From Acutalibacter sp. 1XD8-33 (GTDB lineage Bacteria > Bacillota > Clostridia > Oscillospirales > Acutalibacteraceae), in the NCBI RefSeq assembly GCF_003612555.1, contig NZ_RAZF01000024.1, positions 1 to 44,319 on the forward strand: a DNA stretch of 44,319 nt, in the 5' to 3' direction. Below are positions 7,430-14,293 of the stretch, in pieces. The translations under genes and the position numbers were made by a program. The notes beneath the pieces were generated by a model. That model saw nothing but the letters and a program-made list of their open reading frames with translations, ran no database searches and had not been told where the DNA came from. Within the stretch, counting starts at the first letter, position 1; the number at the start of each line of letters is the position of its first letter.

Positions 7430-8725
7430 TCAGGACCGCACAGCCTCCGGGCCCGTCATGGTTCCCATAAAAACCGGAAGCATGGTTTCGGCATCCACGA
7501 TCATAAAGAGGAAAGGCCGCTCCAGATACACCTGTTCGGGCTCCTCTGGCAGAGCCCTTCCGGCTTCTATCATCACCGCTGTCACCGCCCCGGCCCTGGT
7601 GCCCTGTTCGAATACCGAAATATAGGCCTTGTGAATCACCTTGCCAATATACAGGGGATCGCCGCCCGCGCAGCGGCCCATGGGCGTGAAATCCGCCATA
7701 TTCGGGTCAAAGGCATCGGTAACGCCCATATTGTTCAGCATCGCGTTGAGAGAGCTCTCATATTCCATCTCAAATTTTGGAATCCGCGCCCATACCTCTT
7801 TGTCCTGGGCGTTGGTGAGTACCTGCCGCAGCCGCTGACCGGTGAGACTCTCAAGATATTCCCCCAAGGTTACGCCTTCGTCTGGCAGCAGCGCCGCGAA
7901 GGCGTACTTTTTATCCGCGTAATACTTCAGGAAGCCTCTGGCGTTTTCATCCCTCAGAAAGGCCTGCTCTGTGGAGGACATCATGTCTACAGTGAGCTCC
8001 ACAGCGTCCTCCTGGGTGAAGATCCGTTTCTGCACCGAGCCCTCTTCGTAAGGATCCTGCCATTCGGCCTCAAAAGCCAGGGCGTTTATCAAAACCATCA
8101 TCAGCTCCGGGTCGATCTCGTCCAAAATGGAGGGAATCATCTCATGGGTGTGCTCCTTTACCCAGCCGTTGATCTCCTCCAGGGTGTCCCCGTCAAAGGG
8201 CTTTCGGTACACATCCGCGCCGAAATAGTCCGCGTTGACCTGGAGGAAATCCCGCTCCACTTCCACTTCGCCCTCCCGAACCCATAGGGAATTGGCCTGA
8301 TGCAGGCTATACTTCTCTCCACTAGGCAGAGAGCTGTTATAGGCAGCCAGATACCGGCTGAGTTCCCCGGCAGGCAGGCCGAAAGCCTCCTCCATCTGGG
8401 CCAGGGTCTCGTTCCCCGCGCCGTTGGCGGTCATGGCAAGGGCGCTGAGCACCGACTGAGGGGAAAGGAGCACGCCCTCCTCCGGCCTGTCCGCGCGGGC
8501 CTGTTTCAGTAGTTCCAGACCGAAATCTGTATAGGCCTGCGCCCCGGTGCCCTTCAGGTCTATTTTTTCTGTAGCGCGAGCCTTGGGCTGAATGCCAACC
8601 ATCAGATCTCCGCCCGCGGTGGAGGCCGGTTCCGCGCCGGAACACCCAGAAAATCCAAATGTAGCGGCCAAGGCCAGACAGAGGAGCGATCTCCGCAGCT
8701 TTTTTCTCATTTTCGCCGATTTCAT
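7430..8725 (-). CDS. Serpin-family lipoprotein (protease inhibitor)
   Basis: The start is chosen at ATG 8725, 8 bases from GGAG in AAAGGAGCT; the frame's earlier ATGs at 8731 and 8743 are too close to or before it. The 431-residue protein has a signal peptide with lipobox FSGC, so it should be tethered to the outside of the membrane. The serpin fold is complete: LLSPQSVLSALAMTANGAG, INALAFEAEWQDPY, IPKFEMEYESSLNAMLNNMG and the C-terminal ERPFLFMIVDAETMLPVFMG. The reactive loop EQGTRAGAVTAVM keeps the small residues (Thr at P14) needed for loop insertion, so an inhibitory serpin is likely. Counting from the hinge puts the scissile bond near Gly-Arg-Ala. The target could be a host or neighbour protease; that is inference. 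Confidence 0.92.
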   Translation of the reverse strand: MKSAKMRKKLRRSLLCLALAATFGFSGCSGAEPASTAGGDLMVGIQPKARATEKIDLKGTGAQAYTDFGLELLKQARADRPEEGVLLSPQSVLSALAMTANGAGNETLAQMEEAFGLPAGELSRYLAAYNSSLPSGEKYSLHQANSLWVREGEVEVERDFLQVNADYFGADVYRKPFDGDTLEEINGWVKEHTHEMIPSILDEIDPELMMVLINALAFEAEWQDPYEEGSVQKRIFTQEDAVELTVDMMSSTEQAFLRDENARGFLKYYADKKYAFAALLPDEGVTLGEYLESLTGQRLRQVLTNAQDKEVWARIPKFEMEYESSLNAMLNNMGVTDAFDPNMADFTPMGRCAGGDPLYIGKVIHKAYISVFEQGTRAGAVTAVMIEAGRALPEEPEQVYLERPFLFMIVDAETMLPVFMGTMTGPEAVRS

Positions 8726-8830
8726 CGTCATAGCTCCTTTCAAGGGTTTCTACTTAGGATAGTCGTTTTTCAAAGAAAAAAGTTACGCTTTTAGAAAAAA
8801 TTTTTTCCGCCCCTCTCTATAGGTATTTTG

Positions 8831-9114
8831 TATAGTTTTTGAGAATGTGTTTTGGCCTCCGGCAGGGAGAGGCTTCGCCCCCTCCACCCCTACCACCTTT
8901 TGAAAAAGGTGGACGAAAACTTTACCCTGGCTAGCTGTGTGGGATAAATCCTGACATGTTGCGCGGTCAAGGGGCGGGGAAAATCGCCAGTGGCGATTGT
9001 TCTGGACCGAGCCGGCAGGCGGGACAGGCCCCTTGCGAGGTGTGGAGCAGAGCTCCACAACCTTGCCGTAGTGCGAAGCACGAAGGCCACATAGTATTGC
9101 TCTCAAAACCTATA
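8831..9114. repeat. TATAG-ended hairpin-mosaic element, copy 1
   Basis: The left end TATAGTTTTTGAGA (8831) and right end TCTCAAAACCTATA (9101-9114) are imperfect inverted repeats. Inside, in order, are TTGGCCTCCGGCAGGG, a CCACC/GGTGG stem near 8897-8916, AATCGCCAGTGGCGATT (8982-8998), the GACCGAGCCGGCAGG signature (from 9005), and a GGAGCAGAGCTCC stem. The copy at 13554-13841 is nearly the same throughout, and a diverged copy is at 20141-20475. No protein of its own is credible. With 8726-8830 it fills the gap upstream of the serpin gene. Confidence 0.85.
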
Positions 9115-9119
9115 CTTTA

Positions 9120-9207
9120 CAAAACTTTAGAACTTGTACCGAGCAGTCACTTCCCAGCTGAATTTGCCGGAAAGGGGGATACAAACGCCTATAGGTACGG
9201 CTTCTTA
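9120..9207. repeat. Half copy of the outer element seen at 13521-13962
   Basis: GCTGAATTTGCCGGAAAG and ACGCCTATAGGTACGGCTTC match the right part of the larger element at 13521-13962. The end reads GGTACGGCTTC-TTA; on the minus strand that is TAA-GAAGCCGTACC, where TAA is the stop codon of the gene at 9205-9681. The left half is missing here. Confidence 0.7.
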
Positions 9208-9681
9208 TATTCCGAGAAGCCCTTTCAGCCAGTTGGCCAGCGCGTCCGCCCCGTATACCGCCAGCATGATCAGCACGAGAAAAGCGGCCGCCGACAGCAC
9301 CTCCGCCGCGATTCTCTTGGCGCTAGGGGGCGTTTCTTCCCCAGCGTCCTCCTCTACATCCTCCTCCCGCTTCCTATCCGCTTTGGCGGCCAGCTCCCCT
9401 GCCTTGTCCCAGTCCGCATACCGCACATAGACATTCTGATCGGTTGGCATGGAGTCTCCATCAAAATTGAAATAGCTCTGCCCGGCATTGGCGTCCTGGG
9501 TTTCATATTCGATTTCTCCCGCGCTCAGGGCCTCCCCCAGGCGTTGGGCTCCATACAGGTCCGTCTTTTGCAGCAGGACAAAATCCCTTCCAGCCACCGG
9601 ACGCAATTTCCCGCTGCGGCAGGCGGGGCATCTCTTTCTGCCCTCCTCGCAAATCCGGCGGCATTGCGCGCAATATAGCAC
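9205..9681 (-). CDS. Zinc-ribbon protein with C-terminal membrane helix, unknown function
   Basis: This 158-residue protein starts at GTG 9681 after a GGAGGGGG stretch. Two CxxC pairs (LYCAQCRR and RCPACRSGK, residues 4-22) form a zinc ribbon. A middle domain includes SYFNFDGDSMPTDQNVYVRY, followed by an acidic linker and one membrane helix (about residues 128-148, LSAAAFLVLIMLAVYGADA). It should be a membrane-tethered cytoplasmic protein. It is co-directional with the HD-domain gene upstream (gap 18 bp), probably one operon. I do not recognise a named family. Confidence 0.7.
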   Translation of the reverse strand: MLYCAQCRRICEEGRKRCPACRSGKLRPVAGRDFVLLQKTDLYGAQRLGEALSAGEIEYETQDANAGQSYFNFDGDSMPTDQNVYVRYADWDKAGELAAKADRKREEDVEEDAGEETPPSAKRIAAEVLSAAAFLVLIMLAVYGADALANWLKGLLGI

Positions 9682-9699
9682 GGTTCTCCCCCTCCCTGT

Positions 9700-10359
9700 T
9701 TAAATCAGCTCCTGGCCGTTAATCGCCAGCTTGAATTCCAAGCCCAATTTTTCCGCCGCTTTCCGGCAGAGAATCATCCGGGCCATAAAAATCTCGAAAT
9801 ATTCCATCACAGAGCTGAAGCTGGGATCCACCTCCAGACTGAGCCAAATGGCTGCCTGCTCCTTGTGAATTTTCAGCTCTGAGCTGGTAACAGAGTAATT
9901 CACCCGGTCGTGGATGTCAAAGCTATGAGGGTCCTTGCCGCGAACCCGGGTGCGGCGCACATCGGATTTGTCCGCTAGAATCAAAGCGGCGGCCTCGGCG
10001 CTTACTGGCACACCAGTACCCTCGTCGTGGTTGCCGATAGCCGTGGCGACCATGGCGATCTCCTCTGGAGGAAAGCCCATATTGTCCAGCAGGCGGAAAG
10101 CCATCACTGCGCCGCTCTGGCTGTGGTCCACCCGATTTACCAGATTGCCGATGTCGTGGAGGTATCCCGCGATTTTCGCCAGCTCTACCTGTCGGGGCGG
10201 ATATCCCAGCTCCTGAAGAATCCGTCCCGCTGTCTCTGACACCCGGCCCACATGGGCGAAGCTGTGCTCTGTAAAGCCCAAAGCCGCCATGGAGGCATCC
10301 GCCTGGGCAATGTAGGTTTTGATGGCCGGGTCCTTCTTGATCTGCTCGTAGCTCGTCAT
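9700..10359 (-). CDS. HD-domain phosphohydrolase
   Basis: This 219-residue protein has the metal-binding HD pattern: His36 (SFAHVGRV), His68-Asp69 (YLHDIGN), His79 and His111-Asp112 (GNHDEG). The family hydrolyses phosphate esters, often of nucleotides; the substrate is not evident. The phrase ADKSDVRRTRVR with NYSVTSSEL is typical of stand-alone HD proteins in Firmicutes. The start ATG 10359 follows AGGAG. It is the first gene of a likely two-gene operon with the zinc-ribbon gene. Confidence 0.8.
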   Translation of the reverse strand: MTSYEQIKKDPAIKTYIAQADASMAALGFTEHSFAHVGRVSETAGRILQELGYPPRQVELAKIAGYLHDIGNLVNRVDHSQSGAVMAFRLLDNMGFPPEEIAMVATAIGNHDEGTGVPVSAEAAALILADKSDVRRTRVRGKDPHSFDIHDRVNYSVTSSELKIHKEQAAIWLSLEVDPSFSSVMEYFEIFMARMILCRKAAEKLGLEFKLAINGQELI

Positions 10360-10402
10360 AGCCGTCTCCTATTCATTTTTTTCAAAAATATCAATCTCTT
10401 TG

Positions 10403-10438
10403 AACGGCGGGGGCAGGAATGTTCCTGCCCCCGCCGTT
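10403..10438. terminator. Strong GC-rich hairpin between tRNA-Pro and the HD-domain gene
   Basis: AACGGCGGGGGCAGGAA (10403-10419) pairs perfectly with 10422-10438. The tRNA is transcribed from the minus strand, so this hairpin lies about 80 bases past its 3' end and upstream of the HD gene. No pure T-run follows, so termination is likely but not certain. Confidence 0.6.
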
Positions 10439-10518
10439 TCCTATAGGATATTCTCAATACAAATGATAAATCCGAACACATTCCCCACCTGGAGGATTGC
10501 GTTCGGATTATCATGAGA

Positions 10519-10594
10519 TGGTCCGAGTGGCGAGACTTGAACTCACGGCCTCTTGACCCCCAGTCAAGCGCGCTACCAACTGCGCCACACCCGG
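10519..10594 (-). tRNA. tRNA-Pro (anticodon GGG)
   Basis: The minus strand folds into a full cloverleaf: acceptor CCGGGTG/CACTCGG (one G-U pair), D stem GCGC/GCGC with loop AGTTGGTA, anticodon stem CTTGA/TCAAG with loop CTGGGGG (anticodon GGG), T stem GTGAG/CTCGC with loop TTCAAGT, discriminator A, and an encoded CCA (10521-10519). It reads codons CCC and CCU. Confidence 0.95.
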
Positions 10595-10688
10595 ACAACG
10601 TATATATTATAGCGGATCTTTCTGTAAAATGCAACCCCTTTTTTTAATATTTTTTTAGAAAATTCTGAAAAAATATTTCAAAAAATAT

Positions 10689-10717
10689 TTGCTTTTTTAG
10701 CGTATATGAGATATAAT
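10689..10717 (+). promoter_or_regulatory. Sigma-A type promoter of the dehydrogenase operon
   Basis: TTGCTT (10689-10694), 17-bp spacer, TATAAT (10712-10717). The leader to ATG 10853 is about 130 bases long. It contains a small GGGAA...CCC stem near 10774-10793 but no riboswitch I can recognise. Confidence 0.75.
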
Positions 10718-10852
10718 GAACCCAAGTTATCTATAATTGGAGTTTTCCTCAACCGTAAAATAACTGGTTTTGCGGGAATACCGGGAATCCCCAATTTGGA
10801 TTTATAGTCTGAAACCAAGGATTTCCCTAGAAAAAAGGAGTGTGCTCTCAAA

Positions 10853-11911
10853 ATGAAAGTAGCTGTCATCGGCTGCGGCACCATCGCCAACGCGGCCCAT
10901 ATCCCGTCCTATATGAACAACCCCGAGGCGGAAATCAAGTATTTCTGCGATATCATCCTCGAGAGGGCCGTCACCGCCGTCAATAAATATGGCTGCGGGA
11001 CCCCGGTGGAGGATTACCACGACGTGCTCAACGACCCCGAGGTCCAGGCGGTCTCCGTGTGTACCCCGAATAACGTCCACGCGCAGATCGCCATCGACGC
11101 CCTGCGCGCCGGGAAGGACGTGCTCTGCGAGAAGCCCGCCGCCCGCACCTACGCCGAGGCCCTGGAGATGCAGAAGGCCCAGCACGAGACTGGCCGGGTG
11201 CTGAACATCGGCGTGGTGAACCGCTTCAACGACAGCGTGAACCGCATCAAACAGTATATCGACGCGGGCAAGCTGGGGAACATCCACCATGTATACGCCA
11301 GCTTCCGGGCCCACCGGTCTATTCCCGGCCTGGGCGGGGCTTTTACCACCAAGGCCATCGCCGGCGGCGGCGCGCTCATCGACTGGGGCGTCCACTACCT
11401 GGACATTGTCATGTACTGCTGCGGAGACCCCAAGGTGAAAACCGTCACCGGCGAGACCTTCTGCAAGCTGGGCAAGGACATGAAAAACTACACCTACGTG
11501 GACATGTGGGCCGAGGCCAGCAGCAATAAGGAGAGCGGTGTCTACGACGTGGACGACTCCGTCACCGGCATGATCCGTACCTCCGGCCCGGTGATTACCC
11601 TGAACGGCGCCTGGGCCCAGAACATCGGCGAGAGCGAGACCTATATCGACTTTATGGGCGACAAGGGTGGCATCCGCCTGCGCTACGGTGCGGACTTCAC
11701 CTATTATACTGCAGAGAACGGCGCGTTGGTGAGCACCACGCCCCAGTTCAAAATGCGGGACCATTTCCAGAACGAGATCGATGCCTTTGTGGACTGCGTT
11801 AAGACCGGCAAAAAGCTGCCCTCCCATATTGACACGGTGATTATTACTGCCGAGATGATGCAGGCCATTTACGACTCCGCCGAGCAGCACAAAGAGATCC
11901 AGCTGGCGTAA
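10853..11911 (+). CDS. Gfo/Idh/MocA family NAD(P)-dependent oxidoreductase
   Basis: This 352-residue protein has the N-terminal Rossmann fold with GCGTIANAAH (residues 7-16), CTPNNVHAQIAIDALRAGKD, and the family signature EKPAA (93-97) with the catalytic Lys. The C-terminal half has GGGALIDWGVHYLDIVMYCC, with the conserved Asp and His of the active site. The family oxidises sugars, inositols or their derivatives; the substrate is unknown. AAAGGAG lies before ATG 10853. The Cys-rich gene follows after 18 bp, and the TIM-barrel isomerase-like gene after a repeat insertion. This set looks like a small sugar or cyclitol catabolic operon. Confidence 0.92.
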   Translation: MKVAVIGCGTIANAAHIPSYMNNPEAEIKYFCDIILERAVTAVNKYGCGTPVEDYHDVLNDPEVQAVSVCTPNNVHAQIAIDALRAGKDVLCEKPAARTYAEALEMQKAQHETGRVLNIGVVNRFNDSVNRIKQYIDAGKLGNIHHVYASFRAHRSIPGLGGAFTTKAIAGGGALIDWGVHYLDIVMYCCGDPKVKTVTGETFCKLGKDMKNYTYVDMWAEASSNKESGVYDVDDSVTGMIRTSGPVITLNGAWAQNIGESETYIDFMGDKGGIRLRYGADFTYYTAENGALVSTTPQFKMRDHFQNEIDAFVDCVKTGKKLPSHIDTVIITAEMMQAIYDSAEQHKEIQLA

Positions 11912-11929
11912 GGGCCGGGGGAGAGAGCC

Positions 11930-12466
11930 ATGGCAAAAAGCGACAACGCCCACGCCCTGCGGTTCTATGAGAGCCTCTCCCAGCTGAGCGAAGAGGCGGC
12001 CATAGCGTTCGCGGAGGAGCATCCTCTTTCCAAGTCGGCGGACTATGAGAAGAAATTCCGCTGGGCGCGGGAGCAGTGCCGGTTTCTTGAGGAGCGTTTT
12101 TCGGCGGAGGAAATTGCCGCCGTGCGGGCCGGATGCCATTGCGAGGCTGGGAGCGCCCTGGCGAAGCGAATGAAGGGCTATCTGAAAGCTGCGGCTGACC
12201 TTGCCGGCTTTGCCGCTCTGTTTAATGAAAAGGAGAAGTATGTCACTCTGGAGGCTGTGCCCGGCGGGCTGCTGCTGATCTATCCCCAGTGCTATTGCTC
12301 CTGCGTCAAGCGGATGGCGGAGCCCGTCTCCCGCACTTGGTGCCTGTGTACCCTGGGCCATGTTAAGAGTCTGTTTTTCCAGGTTCTTGGCCGGGAGGTG
12401 GAGGCAGAGCTGCTGGAGACAATAAAGACCGGCGGGGAACGCTGCGCGGTTAAAGTGAATCTATAA
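11930..12466 (+). CDS. Cys-rich protein of unknown function (DUF6144-like)
   Basis: This 178-residue soluble protein has a helical N-terminal half. The C-terminal Cys cluster is YPQCYCSCVKRMAEPVSRTW, then CLCTLGHVKSLFFQVLGREV and ending GGERCAVKVNL. The pattern C-x-C-x2-C ... C-x-C-x2-G-x3 is what I associate with DUF6144 and related small-molecule hydrolase-like families; this is a tentative match. ATG 11930 follows GGGGGAGAG. Its stop TAA (12464-12466) directly abuts MITE-like copy B. It is probably co-transcribed with the dehydrogenase. Confidence 0.6.
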   Translation: MAKSDNAHALRFYESLSQLSEEAAIAFAEEHPLSKSADYEKKFRWAREQCRFLEERFSAEEIAAVRAGCHCEAGSALAKRMKGYLKAAADLAGFAALFNEKEKYVTLEAVPGGLLLIYPQCYCSCVKRMAEPVSRTWCLCTLGHVKSLFFQVLGREVEAELLETIKTGGERCAVKVNL

Positions 12467-12660
12467 GAACCTGTACCCACAACCTGCAATCACCGTCTGA
12501 GCGGCCTTTTTCGAGCTGTCCGGCCTTAAATTTCCTCGAAATAAAACAATTGATTTCTAAGAGCTGCCTGCAGCTCTGCAAATTTGCTTTGAGCAACCCG
12601 AAAAATTCAGAGCTCAAGAGCTTTTGCTCATCCGGTAACTTCGGTTATGAATACAGGTTC
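12467..12660. repeat. MITE-like element copy B
   Basis: It begins GAACCTGTACCCACAACC (12467), right after the TAA stop of the previous gene, and ends GAATACAGGTTC (12649-12660), followed by TAA. It shares CCTGCAATCACCGTCT, AAAATTCAGAGCTCAAGAGC and GTAACTTCGGTTATGAATAC with copy A but lacks the 18-bp-arm hairpin insert of copy A. It separates two genes that otherwise look like one operon. Confidence 0.85.
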
Positions 12661-12679
12661 TAAAAAAGGAGAGATTGTG

Positions 12680-13519
12680 ATGTATCCATTTTCGATAGGT
12701 GTGCTGCTGGAATCTTTCAAGCTGAATACCTTGGCTGCCCTGGACAAGGCGAAGGAGCTGGGCATGTCCGGGGTGCAGATCCGGGTAACGGACGGGGAGC
12801 TGACTCCGGAGAATTTGACCCCGGAGAGGCGCCGGGAACTTTTGAAGGCCGTGAAGGACCGGGGGCTTACTGTTTCCGCCCTGTGCGGAGATCTGGGCCA
12901 GGGCTTTGGGGACCCCGGGAAGAATCCTGGGCTCATTGAGCGCTCTAAGCGGATCCTGGATCTGGCCAAAGAGCTGGAAACCGATGTGGTGACCACCCAT
13001 ATCGGCGTGGTGCCAGGCGAGAAGAGCCATTCTCGCTACGCCGTGATGCAGGAGGCCTGCGGGGAGCTGGCGGCTTACGCGGATCAGATGAAAGCCCATT
13101 TTGCCATTGAGACCGGTCCGGAAACCGCTGAAACCCTTAAGGGCTTTTTGGACGGGCTCCACTCCACCGGCGTGGCCGTAAACCTGGACCCGGCTAATTT
13201 TGTCATGGTGACGGGGGATGATCCGGTACAGGCCGTATATACCTTGAAAGACTATATTGTCCACACCCACGCCAAGGACGGCCGCAGGCTGCGGTATGTA
13301 GAACCGGAGATCGTCTACGGTCTGGCCGAGGAGGAGATGCTGGGCAGCAGCTCCTTCATCGAGCTGCCCTTGGGCGAGGGAGACGTGGACTTTCCGGGCT
13401 ATCTGAAAGCCTTGGATGAGATTGGCTACAAGGGATTTCTCACCATCGAACGGGAGGTAGGGGATGATCCCGCTAAGGATATCGCTGCGGCGGTGCGGTT
13501 CCTGAAGGAAAGGATCTGA
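12680..13519 (+). CDS. Sugar phosphate isomerase/epimerase-like TIM-barrel protein
   Basis: The start is ATG 12680 after GGAGAG; an in-frame ATG at 12647 lies inside the repeat and is rejected. The 279-residue protein follows the AP-endonuclease-2 / xylose-isomerase-like barrel: LDKAKELGMSGVQIRVTDGE, VVTTHIGVVPG, HFAIETGPETAETL, VNLDPANFVM, IVHTHAKDGRRL, PLGEGDVDFPGYLKALDEIG and FLTIEREVGDDP. The metal ligands expected in this family are in place (Glu in IETG, Asp in NLDP, His in HTHAKD, Glu in TIERE). It probably isomerises or epimerises the substrate or product of the dehydrogenase at 10853; the exact sugar is unknown. Confidence 0.88.
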   Translation: MYPFSIGVLLESFKLNTLAALDKAKELGMSGVQIRVTDGELTPENLTPERRRELLKAVKDRGLTVSALCGDLGQGFGDPGKNPGLIERSKRILDLAKELETDVVTTHIGVVPGEKSHSRYAVMQEACGELAAYADQMKAHFAIETGPETAETLKGFLDGLHSTGVAVNLDPANFVMVTGDDPVQAVYTLKDYIVHTHAKDGRRLRYVEPEIVYGLAEEEMLGSSSFIELPLGEGDVDFPGYLKALDEIGYKGFLTIEREVGDDPAKDIAAAVRFLKERI

Positions 13520-13520
13520 A

Positions 13521-13962
13521 TTAAGAAGCTGTACCGACAGGATTTGCGTTAACTATAGGTTTTGAGAGTGTGTTTTGGCCTCCGGCAGGGAGGGGCTTCG
13601 CCCCCTCCACCCCTACCACCTTTTGAAAAAGGTGGACGAAAACTTTACCCTGGCTAGCTGTGTGGGATGAATCCTGACATGTCGCGCGGTCAAGGGGTGG
13701 GGAAAATCGCCAGTGGCGATTGCTCTGACCCGACCGAACCGGCAGGCGAGACAGGCCCCTGGCGTGGTGTGGAGCAGAGCTCCACGACCTTGCCGTAGTG
13801 CGAAGCACGAAGGCCACACAGTATTGCTCTCAAAAACTATACGATTTTCGAGCAAATGCAATGGGGAGAAGCAATCTGGCGACTGGCAAGCTTTCACAAC
13901 GCCACTCCCCGGCTGAATTTGCCGGAAAGAGGAATGCAAACGCCTATTGGTACGGCTTCTAA
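13521..13962. repeat. Outer MITE-like element interrupted by a hairpin-mosaic element
   Basis: The left end TTAAGAAGCTGTACC (13521-13535) and right end GGTACGGCTTCTAA (13949-13962) are imperfect inverted repeats, related to the ends of copies A and B (TAAGAA-CCTGTA). The interior is occupied by the TATAG-ended element at 13554-13841. Outer-element sequence resumes after it (GCTGAATTTGCCGGAAAG). The matching half copy is at 9120-9207. Confidence 0.75.
13554..13841. repeat. TATAG-ended hairpin-mosaic element, copy 2
   Basis: TATAGGTTTTGAGAG (13554) and CTCTCAAAAACTATA (13827-13841) form the ends. The contents match copy 1 (8831-9114) almost base for base, including AATCGCCAGTGGCGATT (13705-13721) and the GACCGAACCGGCAGGCGAGA signature (13732-13751). 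It is 288 bp against 284 bp for copy 1. Confidence 0.85.
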
Positions 13963-13977
13963 GAATTGGGGAGTTTT

Positions 13978-14111
13978 GAATCTGGATTCATAACCGAAAA
14001 GGTGGGATGAGAGAGGGCTTTTTGTGCCGGTCAAGGCGAATTTGCGGATTTAACGAGGAACGGCGCAAAAAGGCCGCTTAGGCGGCGTTTGCAGGTTGTG
14101 AATACAGGTTC
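13978..14111. repeat. MITE-like element copy C, shortened and reversed
   Basis: It reads in the opposite orientation to copies A and B: GAATCTGGATTCATAACCGA at 13978 corresponds to their right end, and GGTTGTGAATACAGGTTC (14094-14111), followed by TTA, to their left end. About 60 bp of the internal sequence is missing or replaced. The AGGCCGCTTAGGCGG stem near 14071 is kept. Confidence 0.75.
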
Positions 14112-14114
14112 TTA

Positions 14115-14155
14115 AGGGAATGTTTCCGGAAAAGAGGAACATTCCCTCTTTTTTT
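14115..14155 (+). terminator. Rho-independent terminator
   Basis: AGGGAATGTTTC (14115-14126) pairs with GGAACATTCCCT (14136-14147), followed by a run of T to 14155. It ends transcription from the dehydrogenase/isomerase side, past three nested repeats. Confidence 0.85.
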
Positions 14156-14166
14156 GCCGAAATGGG

Positions 14167-14195
14167 TTGTAAAACCAGGCGAAGGGTGGTATAGT
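14167..14195 (+). promoter_or_regulatory. Sigma-A type promoter of the yitT-like gene
   Basis: TTGTAA (14167-14172), 17-bp spacer, TATAGT (14190-14195). It lies about 100 bp upstream of ATG 14294. Confidence 0.65.
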
Positions 14196-14293
14196 AAATT
14201 CAACGGCATAGCGGCCCTTGAAATTCAGGAAGCACCCGGGTTTCAGGGGCGTTTGCGGTTTGTTCTGGACTTATGAACTTGGAGGGAAGCGAA

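Noticed and set aside
10718-10852. Riboswitch in the 130-base leader of the dehydrogenase operon
   Set aside because: I see only one small stem and no conserved core of a known riboswitch class.
10802-12361. Long open frame (519 codons) on the minus strand opposite the dehydrogenase gene
   Set aside because: It is a shadow of a GC-rich gene. The plus strand has the dehydrogenase motifs, promoter and ribosome site; the minus product is low-complexity His/Gly/Val text without a family.
12647-12679. Upstream ATG giving 11 extra residues to the TIM-barrel protein
   Set aside because: It lies inside the MITE-like repeat end and has no ribosome site; ATG 12680 has GGAGAG at the right distance and begins like the family.
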